From Lachnospiraceae bacterium (lineage in GTDB: Bacteria; Bacillota; Clostridia; Lachnospirales; Lachnospiraceae), in the NCBI GenBank assembly GCA_902363555.1, contig CABJAM010000004.1, forward strand, positions 251,778-315,777: DNA of 64,000 bases. Reading direction: 5' to 3'. This document shows positions 23,016 to 31,152 of this stretch, piece after piece. The number at the start of each line of letters is the position of its first letter. The stretch's first letter is position 1. The notes under the pieces were generated by a model. That model ran no database searches. It saw only the letters and a program-made list of their open reading frames with translations, and was not told where the DNA came from. The position numbers and the translations under genes were made by a program.

Positions 23016-23882
23016 TTACGCTTCCCACCGCCCGGAAGCCCCGCATGGCAGTGCAAGCCCATTGCCGCTCACCGGAAGTCCGACCTCGTCGGATTTGACA
23101 CTGCCGCCAAATCTGGGCAGCAGCTCCGTGGAGAGCATATAGGTCAATACCGCCGGCTGGAGCCCGGTGGTATAGGAATTAATAAGGAAGAAAAGCGGCT
23201 GTTTGCTCAGCACCTTTGTACATAGCTGGATAAATGGATAAATGCTGTCCTCGATCTTCCAGATCTCCCCTTTGGGGCCGCGCCCGTAGGAGGGCGGGTC
23301 CATGATGATGGCATCGTAGGTGTTGCCCCGTCGGATCTCACGCTCCACGAATTTCACACAGTCATCCACGATCCAGCGGATGGATGTTTCGGGAATGCCT
23401 GAGCCTTTGGCATTTTCCTTGGCCCAGGTGACCATACCCTTGGAGGCGTCCACATGGGTGACATGGGCGCCGGCGGCGGCCGCAGCGCAGGATGCCCCAC
23501 CGGTATAGGCAAAAAGGTTCAATACCTTGACCGGTCGACCGGCCTTTTTGATCTTATCATAAAACCAATCCCAATTGGCGGCCTGCTCCGGAAATAATCC
23601 GGTATGCTTAAAGCTGAACGGCTTTAATTGAAAAGTCAGCTTTAAAGGCTGATAATCGATGGACCACTGCTGGGGCAGATCGAAAAATTCCCACTCACCG
23701 CCGCCTTTGCTGTTGCGGTGATAATGTCCGTTCATTTTCTTCCAGCCCTTATGGGTCCGGGGCGTCTGCCAAATGACCTGGGGGTCCGGACGGACGAGCA
23801 GGTATTTACCCCAGCGCTCCAGCTTTTCGCCATTGGATGTATCTATAACTTCATAATCTTTCCATTGATCTGCGATCCACAT
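23016..23882 (-). CDS. Class I SAM-dependent methyltransferase, RlmI/RlmK-like
   Basis: A 288-residue methyltransferase. The SAM-binding core reads VLNLFAYTGGASCAAAAAGAHVTHVDAS near residue 120, and the catalytic DPPSYGRGPKGE motif is near 195. Both are typical of RlmI/RlmK-like enzymes that methylate 23S rRNA. The N-terminal PUA domain of RlmI is missing; instead there are about 100 residues rich in Trp, as in a shorter Firmicute group. The exact base is unknown. GAGGT precedes the ATG, and a good promoter lies at 23917-23945. Confidence 0.85.
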   Translation of the reverse strand: MWIADQWKDYEVIDTSNGEKLERWGKYLLVRPDPQVIWQTPRTHKGWKKMNGHYHRNSKGGGEWEFFDLPQQWSIDYQPLKLTFQLKPFSFKHTGLFPEQAANWDWFYDKIKKAGRPVKVLNLFAYTGGASCAAAAAGAHVTHVDASKGMVTWAKENAKGSGIPETSIRWIVDDCVKFVEREIRRGNTYDAIIMDPPSYGRGPKGEIWKIEDSIYPFIQLCTKVLSKQPLFFLINSYTTGLQPAVLTYMLSTELLPRFGGSVKSDEVGLPVSGNGLALPCGASGRWEA

Positions 23883-23916
23883 AAAATATTACCTCATTCG
23901 TATTTAATATAGAAGT

Positions 23917-23945
23917 AATATATCATTTTAACTTTGATGTTTCAA
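23917..23945 (-). promoter_or_regulatory. Promoter of the methyltransferase gene
   Basis: Minus strand TTGAAA and TATATT with a 17-base spacer, 35 bases before the start codon. Confidence 0.75.
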
Positions 23946-24051
23946 GGATTATTTGCAGCCACGTACGTACACTCTGGCAACATTCACAAAATTGCAAAAC
24001 GATTTTCGTAAACTTTGTAGAAATTTAATTTCAAAAAATTGTAAAAAATCC

Positions 24052-24080
24052 TTGAAATAGGAAAAGCTTTAGTGTATAAT
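24052..24080 (+). promoter_or_regulatory. Main promoter of the S10 ribosomal operon
   Basis: TTGAAA (24052-24057) and a perfect TATAAT (24075-24080) with a 17-base spacer, after an A/T-rich stretch that may act as an UP element. Transcription should start near 24087. Confidence 0.88.
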
Positions 24081-24086
24081 CATTGA

Positions 24087-24316
24087 TGTTGTGACATTGA
24101 TAGCGATGAAGCGTGAGGTTGCTGCGAGGAATCTCGCAGGTGTTCCGTGGAGCGAATGTCAAGTTAGTAAAACTGGCGACAAGTCACTGTACAAAGTTAA
24201 CGATCTGCCTTATAGTGCAGAGATGACGTGTGTGAATCGATAGGATACACACGGGAGAGTGTACAGTCACCGCTTGTCGTACTGAAATGAAGTGCGAAAA
24301 GGAGGCGGCTTTTTTT
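24087..24316 (+). ncRNA. Structured 5' leader of the S10 operon
   Basis: About 230 nt before rpsJ form a closed set of stems. GACATT (24093) pairs with AATGTC (24155) around TGCGAG/CTCGCA (24123-24138). A long stem pairs CGACAAG (24177) with CTTGTCG (24273) and ACTGTACA (24186) with TGTACAGT (24260), enclosing ATCTGC/GCAGAGAT and CGTGTGT/ACACACG. This suggests ribosomal-protein autoregulation, probably a clostridial S10 leader. The pairing is read by eye. Confidence 0.65.
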
Positions 24317-24634
24317 ATGGCAAGTCAAGTAATGAGAATAACTCTCAAGGCGTATGATCACAAACTGATCGATCAGAGTGCTGGAAAAATTATTGAAACT
24401 GTTAAAAAGACTGGATCTAAGGTGAGCGGACCGGTTCCGTTACCGACAAAGAAAGAGGTAGTAACCATTCTGCGTGCTGTTCATAAGTACAAAGATTCCA
24501 GAGAGCAGTTTGAACAGAGAACTCACAAGAGATTGATCGACATCATCACACCTACCCAGAAAACAGTGGATGCATTATCCAGACTGGAAATGCCTGCTGG
24601 TGTTTACATCGACATCAAGATGAAAACCAAATAA
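24317..24634 (+). CDS. rpsJ: 30S ribosomal protein S10
   Basis: First gene of the ribosomal cluster, 105 residues. S10 forms part of the 30S head and, as NusE, joins NusB in antitermination complexes. The core ITLKAYDHKLIDQSAGKIIE and RTHKRLIDIITPTQKTVDAL are diagnostic. The open frame begins at 24287, but ATG 24317 with AGGAGG at 24300 matches the family start. It follows a long structured leader, and 130 nt separate it from rplC. Confidence 0.97.
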   Translation: MASQVMRITLKAYDHKLIDQSAGKIIETVKKTGSKVSGPVPLPTKKEVVTILRAVHKYKDSREQFEQRTHKRLIDIITPTQKTVDALSRLEMPAGVYIDIKMKTK

Positions 24635-24764
24635 TTAAAAGTAGTTAACAATCCTTAGGGTTTAATATAGAAGACATCGGATACACCGAATACTCTTAGT
24701 AGACCGTCTAGGATGAACGCGAAAGCGTTCCGCTGTAGATTAAAACAGGAGGTGCATTCTTAGA
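24635..24764 (+). promoter_or_regulatory. Structured gap between rpsJ and rplC
   Basis: Unusually long for this cluster. It contains a GNRA-capped hairpin GAACGC-GAAA-GCGTTC at 24715-24730, ATCGG/CCGA around 24680, and a longer pairing of AATCCTTAG with CTAGGATG. A leader for L3 translation is possible. Confidence 0.45.
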
Positions 24765-25394
24765 ATGAAGAAAGCAATTTTAACAACAAAAGTCGGTATG
24801 ACTCAGATCTTTAATGAAGATGGAGTATTGACTCCCGTAACCGTTCTTCAGGCTGGTCCTTGTGTGGTAACACAGGTTAAGACTGTGGATAATGATGGTT
24901 ACAGCGCGATCCAGGTAGGATATGGCGATATCCGCGAAAAACTGGTGAACAAACCGAAAAAAGGCCATTTCGCAAAGGCCGGCGTTTCCGCTAAAAGATA
25001 TGTAAAAGAATTCAGACTTGAAGACGCAGAAAGCTACACACTTGGACAGGAAATCAAAGCTGATGTATTCACAGCTGGTGACAAGATCGATGCTACTGCA
25101 AAGTCCAAAGGTAAAGGATTCCAGGGCGCTATTAAAAGATACGGACAGAGCAGAGGACCTATGGCTCATGGTTCCAAGTATCACAGACATGCAGGTTCCA
25201 ATGGTTCCGCAACAACTCCGGGCCGTGTATTCAAAGGCAAACGCATGCCAGGTCATATGGGAGCTGTAAAGGTAACCGTTCAGAATCTTGAAGTTGTCCG
25301 CGTGGATGCAGATCAGAACCTGATCCTTGTTAAGGGCGCTGTACCAGGACCGAAGAAATCTTTAGTAATGCTGAAGGAATCAGTAAAAGCTTAA
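24765..25394 (+). CDS. rplC: 50S ribosomal protein L3
   Basis: Early-assembling 50S protein of 209 residues. The start MKKAILTTKVGMTQIFNEDG and the glycine-rich loop KRYGQSRGPMAHGSKYHRHAGS, which reaches the peptidyl-transferase centre, identify it. AGGAGGTG lies before the ATG. The next gene rplD follows after 27 nt. Confidence 0.97.
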   Translation: MKKAILTTKVGMTQIFNEDGVLTPVTVLQAGPCVVTQVKTVDNDGYSAIQVGYGDIREKLVNKPKKGHFAKAGVSAKRYVKEFRLEDAESYTLGQEIKADVFTAGDKIDATAKSKGKGFQGAIKRYGQSRGPMAHGSKYHRHAGSNGSATTPGRVFKGKRMPGHMGAVKVTVQNLEVVRVDADQNLILVKGAVPGPKKSLVMLKESVKA

Positions 25395-25421
25395 TTGCTT
25401 TGAAGGAAGGAGGACATACAG

Positions 25422-26042
25422 ATGGCAAAAGTATCTGTTTACAATATTGAAGGCAATCAAGTTGGTGAAATGGAATTAAACGACGCTATTTTCGGCGTTG
25501 AAGTTAATAACCATTTAGTACACATGGCTGTGGTAAACCATCTTGCTGCAAAACGTCAGGGCACACAGAGTGCCAAAACTCGTTCCGATGTTTCCGGTGG
25601 TGGAAAGAAACCTTGGAGACAGAAGGGCACAGGACATGCTAGACAGGGTTCAACAAGAGCTCCTCAGTGGACCGGCGGCGGCGTAGTATTCGCTCCGAAG
25701 CCAAGAACTTACGAGTTCAAGATCAATAAGAAGGAAAGAAGACTTGCTCTGAAATCCGTTCTTACTGCTAAAGTAAATGAAAATAAATTCATCGTGCTGG
25801 ATTCTTTCAACATGGATGAGATCAAAACCAAAAAATTCCAGGCTGTTATGAATAATCTGAAAGTCAACAAGGCTTTAGTTGTTCTCAATGAAAAGAATGA
25901 AAATGTGACATTGTCCGCAAGAAACATTCCTACAGTAAAAACAGCTCTGACCAATACAATCAACGTATATGACATCTTAAAGTACGACACAGTCGTAGTT
26001 ACAAAGGATGCTGTTGATACAATCCAGGAGGTGTACGCATAA
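25422..26042 (+). CDS. rplD: 50S ribosomal protein L4
   Basis: Exit-tunnel protein of 206 residues. The tunnel extension is visible as the segment from TRSDVSGGGKKPWRQKGTGHARQG to RAPQWTGGGVVFAP. In gammaproteobacteria L4 represses its own operon; whether it does so here is unknown, but the S10 leader makes feedback by some ribosomal protein likely. The stop codon overlaps the rplW start (TAATG). Confidence 0.97.
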   Translation: MAKVSVYNIEGNQVGEMELNDAIFGVEVNNHLVHMAVVNHLAAKRQGTQSAKTRSDVSGGGKKPWRQKGTGHARQGSTRAPQWTGGGVVFAPKPRTYEFKINKKERRLALKSVLTAKVNENKFIVLDSFNMDEIKTKKFQAVMNNLKVNKALVVLNEKNENVTLSARNIPTVKTALTNTINVYDILKYDTVVVTKDAVDTIQEVYA

Positions 26043-26341
26043 TGGCTGATATTAAATATTATGATGTAATCCTTAAACCGGTTGTTACAGAGAAAAGCAT
26101 GAACGCTATGGCTGAGAAGAAATACACATTCTTCGTTCATCCGGAAGCTACAAAATCTCAGATCAAAGAAGCTGTTGAAAAAATGTTTGAAGGAACAAAG
26201 GTTGCTTCCGTCAATACAATGAACAACGATGGCAAGATTAAAAGACGTGGAACCACATTCGGTCGCACGGCTAAAACAAAAAAAGCCATTGTTAAGCTGA
26301 CCGCTGAGAGCAAAGATATCGAAATCTTCCAAGGGCTGTGA
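26042..26341 (+). CDS. rplW: 50S ribosomal protein L23
   Basis: A 99-residue protein at the tunnel exit that docks trigger factor and SRP. VILKPVVTEKSMNAM at the N terminus and the RRGTTFGRTAKTKKAIV loop are typical. It shares one base with the rplD stop, and its ribosome site CAGGAGGTG is inside rplD. 62 nt to rplB. Confidence 0.96.
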   Translation: MADIKYYDVILKPVVTEKSMNAMAEKKYTFFVHPEATKSQIKEAVEKMFEGTKVASVNTMNNDGKIKRRGTTFGRTAKTKKAIVKLTAESKDIEIFQGL

Positions 26342-26403
26342 TGCCCAGACTAGACGCAATAAAAGCGTGATAATAAATTGAACACTTGAAAGGAGTGAAT
26401 ATC

Positions 26404-27246
26404 ATGGGTATCAAAACCTATAACCCATATACACCTTCCAGACGACATATGACCGGTTCCGATTTCTCTGAAATCACAAAGTCAACTCCGGAGAAATCCT
26501 TAGTTGTTTCTCTTAAAAAGACAGCCGGACGTAATGCCCAGGGAAAGATCACAGTAAGACATCATGGCGGTGGCGCTAAGAAAAAATACAGAATCATCGA
26601 CTTCAAGAGAAATAAAGATGGTATTCCTGCAACTGTAAAAGCGATCGAATACGATCCGAACAGAACAGCAAACATCGCACTGATCTGCTACGCAGACGGC
26701 GAGAAGGCTTATATCCTTGCTCCTGAAGGCTTAAAAGTAGGCATGAAGGTTATGAACGGACCGGAAGCCGAAGTAAGAATCGGTAACTGCTTACCACTTT
26801 CCGTTATTCCTGTTGGTACCGAGGTACACAACATTGAATTATATCCTGGCAAAGGCGGACAGCTTGTTCGTTCCGCAGGAAACTCCGCACAGTTAATGGC
26901 TAAAGAAGGAAAATATGCCACACTTAGATTACCCTCCGGCGAAATGAGAATGGTTCCAATCTCCGGCAGAGCTACCGTAGGTGCCATCGGCAACGGTGAC
27001 CACGAGCTGATCAACATCGGTAAAGCCGGCCGCAAGCGTCATATGGGTATCCGTCCGACAGTCCGCGGTTCTGTAATGAACCCCAACGACCATCCGCACG
27101 GTGGTGGTGAAGGTAGAGCACCGATCGGCCGCTCCGGTCCTTTAACACCATGGGGCAAACCGGCTCTGGGTCTTAAGACTCGTAAGAAAAACAAGAAGTC
27201 GAACAAGATGATCGTAAGAAGACGTGACGGAAGCGTTATCAAATAA
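26404..27246 (+). CDS. rplB: 50S ribosomal protein L2
   Basis: The largest core 50S protein, 280 residues, needed for subunit joining and peptidyl transfer. The start MGIKTYNPYTPSRRHMT and the C-terminal GVMNPNDHPHGGGEGR-like segment (here SVMNPNDHPHGGGEGR) with the conserved histidine are present. The open frame starts at 26386, but ATG 26404 fits both the family and the AAAGGAG site. Confidence 0.97.
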   Translation: MGIKTYNPYTPSRRHMTGSDFSEITKSTPEKSLVVSLKKTAGRNAQGKITVRHHGGGAKKKYRIIDFKRNKDGIPATVKAIEYDPNRTANIALICYADGEKAYILAPEGLKVGMKVMNGPEAEVRIGNCLPLSVIPVGTEVHNIELYPGKGGQLVRSAGNSAQLMAKEGKYATLRLPSGEMRMVPISGRATVGAIGNGDHELINIGKAGRKRHMGIRPTVRGSVMNPNDHPHGGGEGRAPIGRSGPLTPWGKPALGLKTRKKNKKSNKMIVRRRDGSVIK

Positions 27247-27268
27247 TTAATCTAAGGAGGTTAAATCA

Positions 27269-27547
27269 ATGGCCAGATCACTTAAAAAAGGACCATTTGC
27301 AGATGCATCTTTGCTCAAAAAGATTGATGCTATGAACGCAGCAGGGGACAAATCCGTAATCAAATCGTGGTCCCGTCGTTCAACAATCTTCCCACAAATG
27401 GTTGGACATACAATTGCAGTACATGACGGAAGAAAACATGTGCCTGTATATGTTACAGAAGACATGGTTGGACATAAATTAGGCGAATTCGTTGCTACCA
27501 GAACTTACAGAGGTCATGGTAAGGACGAAAAGAAGGCAAGACGTTAA
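27269..27547 (+). CDS. rpsS: 30S ribosomal protein S19
   Basis: A 92-residue 30S head protein that forms a complex with S13. MARSLKKGPFAD at the start and the WSRRSTIFPQMVGHTIAVHDGR core identify it. AAGGAGG is 8 to 9 bases before the ATG. The gene lies 22 nt after rplB. Confidence 0.97.
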   Translation: MARSLKKGPFADASLLKKIDAMNAAGDKSVIKSWSRRSTIFPQMVGHTIAVHDGRKHVPVYVTEDMVGHKLGEFVATRTYRGHGKDEKKARR

Positions 27548-27574
27548 GCTATTCATTGAAAGGAGGTTGTATCC

Positions 27575-27961
27575 ATGGCTAAAGGACATAGATCCCAGAT
27601 AAAAAGAGAGAGAAATGCCAATAAAGATACAAGACCAAGCGCAAAATTATCATACGCAAGAGTGTCTGTACAGAAAGCATGCTTCGTTCTTGACGCGATC
27701 AGAGGCAAAGACGTTCAGACTGCATTAGCGATTTTAGCATATAACCCAAGATATGCATCCAGCATTATCAAAAAATTATTGGAATCTGCCATTGCAAATG
27801 CAGAAAACAATAATAATATGAGCAAAGACAACCTTTATGTTGCCGAGTGCTACGCAAACAAAGGCCCTACAATGAAGCGCGTTCAGCCGAGAGCACAGGG
27901 CAGAGCTTATAGAATCGAAAAGAGAATGAGCCACATCACAGTTGTGCTCGATGAAAGATAA
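27575..27961 (+). CDS. rplV: 50S ribosomal protein L22
   Basis: Tunnel-lining protein, 128 residues. It carries the core PSAKLSYARVSVQKACFVLD and the tunnel loop with GPTMKRVQPRAQGRAYRI near the C terminus. Changes in that loop are the classic route to macrolide resistance; nothing unusual is seen here. 11 nt to rpsC. Confidence 0.96.
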   Translation: MAKGHRSQIKRERNANKDTRPSAKLSYARVSVQKACFVLDAIRGKDVQTALAILAYNPRYASSIIKKLLESAIANAENNNNMSKDNLYVAECYANKGPTMKRVQPRAQGRAYRIEKRMSHITVVLDER

Positions 27962-27972
27962 GGAGGAGAATC

Positions 27973-28629
27973 ATGGGACAGAAAGTTAATCCTCACGGCC
28001 TGAGAGTCGGAATTATTAAGGATTGGGACTCCAGATGGTATGCGGAAGATGACTTCGCTGATAACTTAGTTGAAGACTACAATATCCGTAAATACCTGAA
28101 GAAGAGATTATATAACTCTGGCGTAGCCAGAATTGAAATCGAAAGAGCATCAGACAGACTGAAAGTGATCATCCACACAGCAAAACCTGGCGTGGTCATC
28201 GGTAAAGGCGGTTCTGAAATCGAGAAGGTTAAAGCTGAGGTTTCCAGATTCACAAACAAGAAGCTTCTGCTTGACATCAAAGAAGTTAAAAGACCGGATA
28301 AGGATGCTCAGCTCGTTGCTGAAAACATCGCTACACAGCTTGAAAACCGTGTATCCTTCAGACGTGCTATGAAATCTGCAATGCAGAGAACAATGCGCGC
28401 AGGCTGCAAGGGTATCAAGACCGCAGTTTCTGGACGTCTTGGCGGCGCTGATATGGCCCGTACCGAGTTCTACAGCGAAGGTACGATCCCACTTCAGACA
28501 TTGAGAGCCGACATTGATTATGGATTTGCAGAAGCTGACACAACTTACGGTAAATTAGGCGTTAAAGCATGGATTTACCATGGTGAAGTACTTCCAGTTA
28601 AGGCTAGCAAGGAAGGGAGAGATAAATAA
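27973..28629 (+). CDS. rpsC: 30S ribosomal protein S3
   Basis: A 218-residue 30S head protein at the mRNA entry site. MGQKVNPHGLRVGIIKDWDS at the start and the KH domain with GVVIGKGGSEIEK around residue 80 are diagnostic. The stop overlaps the rplP start (TAATG). Confidence 0.97.
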   Translation: MGQKVNPHGLRVGIIKDWDSRWYAEDDFADNLVEDYNIRKYLKKRLYNSGVARIEIERASDRLKVIIHTAKPGVVIGKGGSEIEKVKAEVSRFTNKKLLLDIKEVKRPDKDAQLVAENIATQLENRVSFRRAMKSAMQRTMRAGCKGIKTAVSGRLGGADMARTEFYSEGTIPLQTLRADIDYGFAEADTTYGKLGVKAWIYHGEVLPVKASKEGRDK

Positions 28630-29066
28630 TGTTAATGCCAAAAAGAGTTAAACGTCGTAAACAGTTCCGTGGCAGCATGAAGGGAACTGCACAGCGTGGT
28701 AATACAATCACTTATGGTGAGTACGGTATTGTAGCATTAGAGCCGGCTTGGATCAAGTCCAACCAGATCGAGGCAGCCCGTATCGCCATGACACGTTATA
28801 TCAAACGTGGTGGTCAAGTTTGGATCAAAATTTTCCCTGACAAACCAGTAACTACTAAACCAGCTGAAACACGTATGGGTTCCGGTAAAGGAACACTGGA
28901 ATATTGGGTAGCTGTTGTTAAGCCAGGCAGAGTCATGTTTGAAATCTCCGGCGTTCCTGAAGAAGTTGCTAAAGAGGCTCTTCGTCTTGCTACACACAAG
29001 CTTCCGGTGAAATGTAAAGTTGTTTCTCGCGCAGACTTAGAAGGCGGTGATAACAGTGAAAACTAA
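28629..29066 (+). CDS. rplP: 50S ribosomal protein L16
   Basis: A 145-residue protein that positions the A-site tRNA. It starts MLMPKRVKRRKQFRG and contains RGGQVWIKIFPDKPVT and RMGSGKGTLEYWVAVVKPG. The first ATG overlaps the rpsC stop; the third codon is also ATG but the family normally starts MLMPKR. Its last bases overlap rpmC. Confidence 0.96.
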   Translation: MLMPKRVKRRKQFRGSMKGTAQRGNTITYGEYGIVALEPAWIKSNQIEAARIAMTRYIKRGGQVWIKIFPDKPVTTKPAETRMGSGKGTLEYWVAVVKPGRVMFEISGVPEEVAKEALRLATHKLPVKCKVVSRADLEGGDNSEN

Positions 29067-29265
29067 TACTTATGTTAAAGAGTTGAAGGCAAAATCTGTT
29101 GCAGAATTGAATGAAGAATTAGTTGGTGCAAAAAAGGAACTTTTCAATTTAAGATTCCAGAATGCAACAAATCAGTTAGATAACACAAGCAGAATCAAGG
29201 AAGTTCGCAAAAACATTGCGAGAATCCAGACAGTCATCACTGAAAAGGCAAACGCTGCTGATTAA
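29056..29265 (+). CDS. rpmC: 50S ribosomal protein L29
   Basis: A 69-residue two-helix protein near the tunnel exit. The core LNEELVGAKKELFNLRFQNATNQLDN is typical. I chose GTG 29056 because AAGGCGGTG is spaced for it; GTG 29047 is in frame too. The gene overlaps the rplP end by 11 nt. Confidence 0.93.
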   Translation: MKTNTYVKELKAKSVAELNEELVGAKKELFNLRFQNATNQLDNTSRIKEVRKNIARIQTVITEKANAAD

Positions 29266-29303
29266 TTTGAAAAGCCTTCTATATGGCGGAAAGGAGCATT
29301 GTT

Positions 29304-29561
29304 GTGGAAGAAAGAAATCTTAGAAAAGTAAGAACGGGCACTGTTGTCAGCAACAAGATGGACAAGACGATTGTTGTTGCCGTAAAGGACCGTGTTAAAC
29401 ATCCACTGTATAAAAAAATCGTCGACAGAACTTATAAATTAAAAGCTCATGATGAAAATAACGATTGTAACATTGGTGATAGAGTAAGAGTTATGGAAAC
29501 AAGACCTTTATCCAAAGATAAAAGATGGAGACTTGTGGAAGTTATCGAAAGAGCTAAATAA
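29304..29561 (+). CDS. rpsQ: 30S ribosomal protein S17
   Basis: An 85-residue OB-fold protein that binds 16S rRNA early. It starts MEERNLRKVRTGTVVSNKMDKT and contains DRVKHPLYKK and VMETRPLSKDKRWRL. The open frame begins at 29283, but GAAAGGAG at 29288-29295 lies inside that extension and points to GTG 29304, giving the usual length. Confidence 0.94.
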   Translation: MEERNLRKVRTGTVVSNKMDKTIVVAVKDRVKHPLYKKIVDRTYKLKAHDENNDCNIGDRVRVMETRPLSKDKRWRLVEVIERAK

Positions 29562-29587
29562 TTTTAGCATGATTAGGAGGTAAAGTC

Positions 29588-29956
29588 ATGATTCAACAGG
29601 AGACCAGACTTCGTGTTGCCGATAATACCGGTGCTAAAGAGCTCCTTTGCATCCGTGTGTTAGGCGGTTCCACAAGAAGATATGCGAATATTGGCGATAT
29701 TATCGTTGCTACGGTCAAAGATGCAACACCAGGCGGAGTTGTTAAAAAAGGTGATGTTGTTAAAGCCGTTGTTGTTCGTACCGTAAAAGGCGCCCGTCGT
29801 AAGGACGGTTCATATATCCGGTTTGACGAGAATGCTGCAGTTATCATCAAGGATGACTTAAACCCGAGAGGAACTCGTATTTTCGGGCCAGTAGCTAGAG
29901 AATTAAGAGAGAAACAGTTTATGAAGATTGTTTCCTTAGCACCAGAAGTACTGTAA
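29588..29956 (+). CDS. rplN: 50S ribosomal protein L14
   Basis: A 122-residue protein at the subunit interface. MIQQETRLRVADNTGAKEL at the start and the GTRIFGPVARELREKQFMKI end are diagnostic. TTAGGAGG lies before the ATG. 13 nt to rplX. Confidence 0.97.
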   Translation: MIQQETRLRVADNTGAKELLCIRVLGGSTRRYANIGDIIVATVKDATPGGVVKKGDVVKAVVVRTVKGARRKDGSYIRFDENAAVIIKDDLNPRGTRIFGPVARELREKQFMKIVSLAPEVL

Positions 29957-29969
29957 GGAGGTGTCGGCT

Positions 29970-30290
29970 GTGTCTAATATTAAAATTAAGAAAGGCGACC
30001 TTGTAAAAGTCATCGCTGGTAAAGATAAAGGAAATAAGGGCAAAATTATTTCCGTAAACCATAAAAATAACACAGTATTGGTTGAAGGCGTGAATATGAT
30101 CACAAAGCATACGAAACCTTCGGCTGCAAATCAGCAGGGTGGCATTGTTCATCAGGAAGGTCCGATCAACGTATCCAACGTAATGTACCTTTATGATGGA
30201 AAGCCTGCCAGAATCCAGTACCAGATCAAGGATGGTAAAAAAGTTCGCGCTGCCAAGGTGAAAGACGCTGAAGCAGTAGTGATCGATTAA
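29970..30290 (+). CDS. rplX: 50S ribosomal protein L24
   Basis: A 106-residue assembly initiator with a KOW motif, KKGDLVKVIAGKDKGNKGKI, near the N terminus. AAGGAGG at 29956-29962 is spaced for GTG 29970; the upstream in-frame GTG at 29961 overlaps it. 23 nt to rplE. Confidence 0.95.
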   Translation: MSNIKIKKGDLVKVIAGKDKGNKGKIISVNHKNNTVLVEGVNMITKHTKPSAANQQGGIVHQEGPINVSNVMYLYDGKPARIQYQIKDGKKVRAAKVKDAEAVVID

Positions 30291-30313
30291 TCGCAGGAAG
30301 GAGGATGCAAACC

Positions 30314-30853
30314 GTGAGTAGATTAAAAGAAACTTACAATAATGATATTGTTGCAGCTATGACTGCAAAATTCGGATATAAAAATGTAATGCAGGTTCCG
30401 AAGCTTAACAAGATCGTCATTAACATGGGCGTTGGCGAAGCTAAGGATAATGCAAAAACTTTAGATGCGGCTGTTAAGGATCTTGAGATTATCGCTGGCC
30501 AGAAGGCTGTGATCACAAGAGCTAAAAAGTCCGTAGCTAACTTTAAGCTTCGTGAAGGTATGGCCATTGGCTGTAAAGTAACCTTAAGAGGCGAAAAGAT
30601 GTATGAATTCGCAGATCGTCTGATCAATCTGGCTCTTCCGCGAGTTCGTGACTTTAGAGGCGTGAGCGCTGATTCTTTCGATGGCAGAGGCAACTATGCT
30701 TTAGGTATCAAGGAACAGTTGATCTTCCCTGAAATCGAGTACGATAAAGTAGAAAAAGTAAGAGGTATGGACGTGATCTTCGTTACTACCGCTCAGACAG
30801 ATGAAGAAGCCCGTGAACTGTTAAGATTGTTTGGCATGCCATTCAGAAAGTAA
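30314..30853 (+). CDS. rplE: 50S ribosomal protein L5
   Basis: A 179-residue 5S-rRNA-binding protein. It contains PKLNKIVINMGVGEAKDNAK and the loop LPRVRDFRGVSADSFDGRGNY. An ATG at 30305 is in frame but touches the AAGGAGG site; GTG 30314 gives the standard length. It is followed after 13 nt by the zinc-type S14. Confidence 0.96.
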   Translation: MSRLKETYNNDIVAAMTAKFGYKNVMQVPKLNKIVINMGVGEAKDNAKTLDAAVKDLEIIAGQKAVITRAKKSVANFKLREGMAIGCKVTLRGEKMYEFADRLINLALPRVRDFRGVSADSFDGRGNYALGIKEQLIFPEIEYDKVEKVRGMDVIFVTTAQTDEEARELLRLFGMPFRK

Positions 30854-30866
30854 GGAGGAAATTTTC

Positions 30867-31052
30867 ATGGCTAAAACATCAATGAAAATTAAACAGCAGC
30901 GTCCGGCTAAATTCTCCACAAGAGAATATAACCGCTGCAGAATCTGTGGACGTCCACATGCTTACTTAAGAAAATACGGTATCTGCAGAATCTGCTTCCG
31001 CGAATTAGCTTACAAGGGCCAGATTCCCGGTGTGACAAAAGCAAGCTGGTAA
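30867..31052 (+). CDS. rpsN: 30S ribosomal protein S14, zinc (type Z) form
   Basis: A 61-residue zinc-ribbon S14 with Cys24, Cys27, Cys40 and Cys43 (CRICGRP and CRICFRE). This zinc-bound short form sits in the spc operon in most Firmicutes. The open frame begins at 30831 inside rplE, but AAGGAGG selects ATG 30867. Confidence 0.97.
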   Translation: MAKTSMKIKQQRPAKFSTREYNRCRICGRPHAYLRKYGICRICFRELAYKGQIPGVTKASW

Positions 31053-31152
31053 GCAGGGAGCATCCGGGCTTGCCGCTGGCAGACCCGATGCACTTGACCG
31101 TTCTTTAAACGTATGTGAAAAGAACTTCGATAGAAAAGGAGGAAACCAATTC
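31053..31152 (+). promoter_or_regulatory. Structured 100-nt gap before rpsH
   Basis: Two hairpins can form: GCATCCGGG (31060-31068) with CCCGATGC (31084-31091), enclosing TGCC/GGCA; and GTTCTTT (31100-31106) with AAAGAAC (31119-31125). Its size and place before the S8 gene suggest translational control, but this is unproven. Confidence 0.45.
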
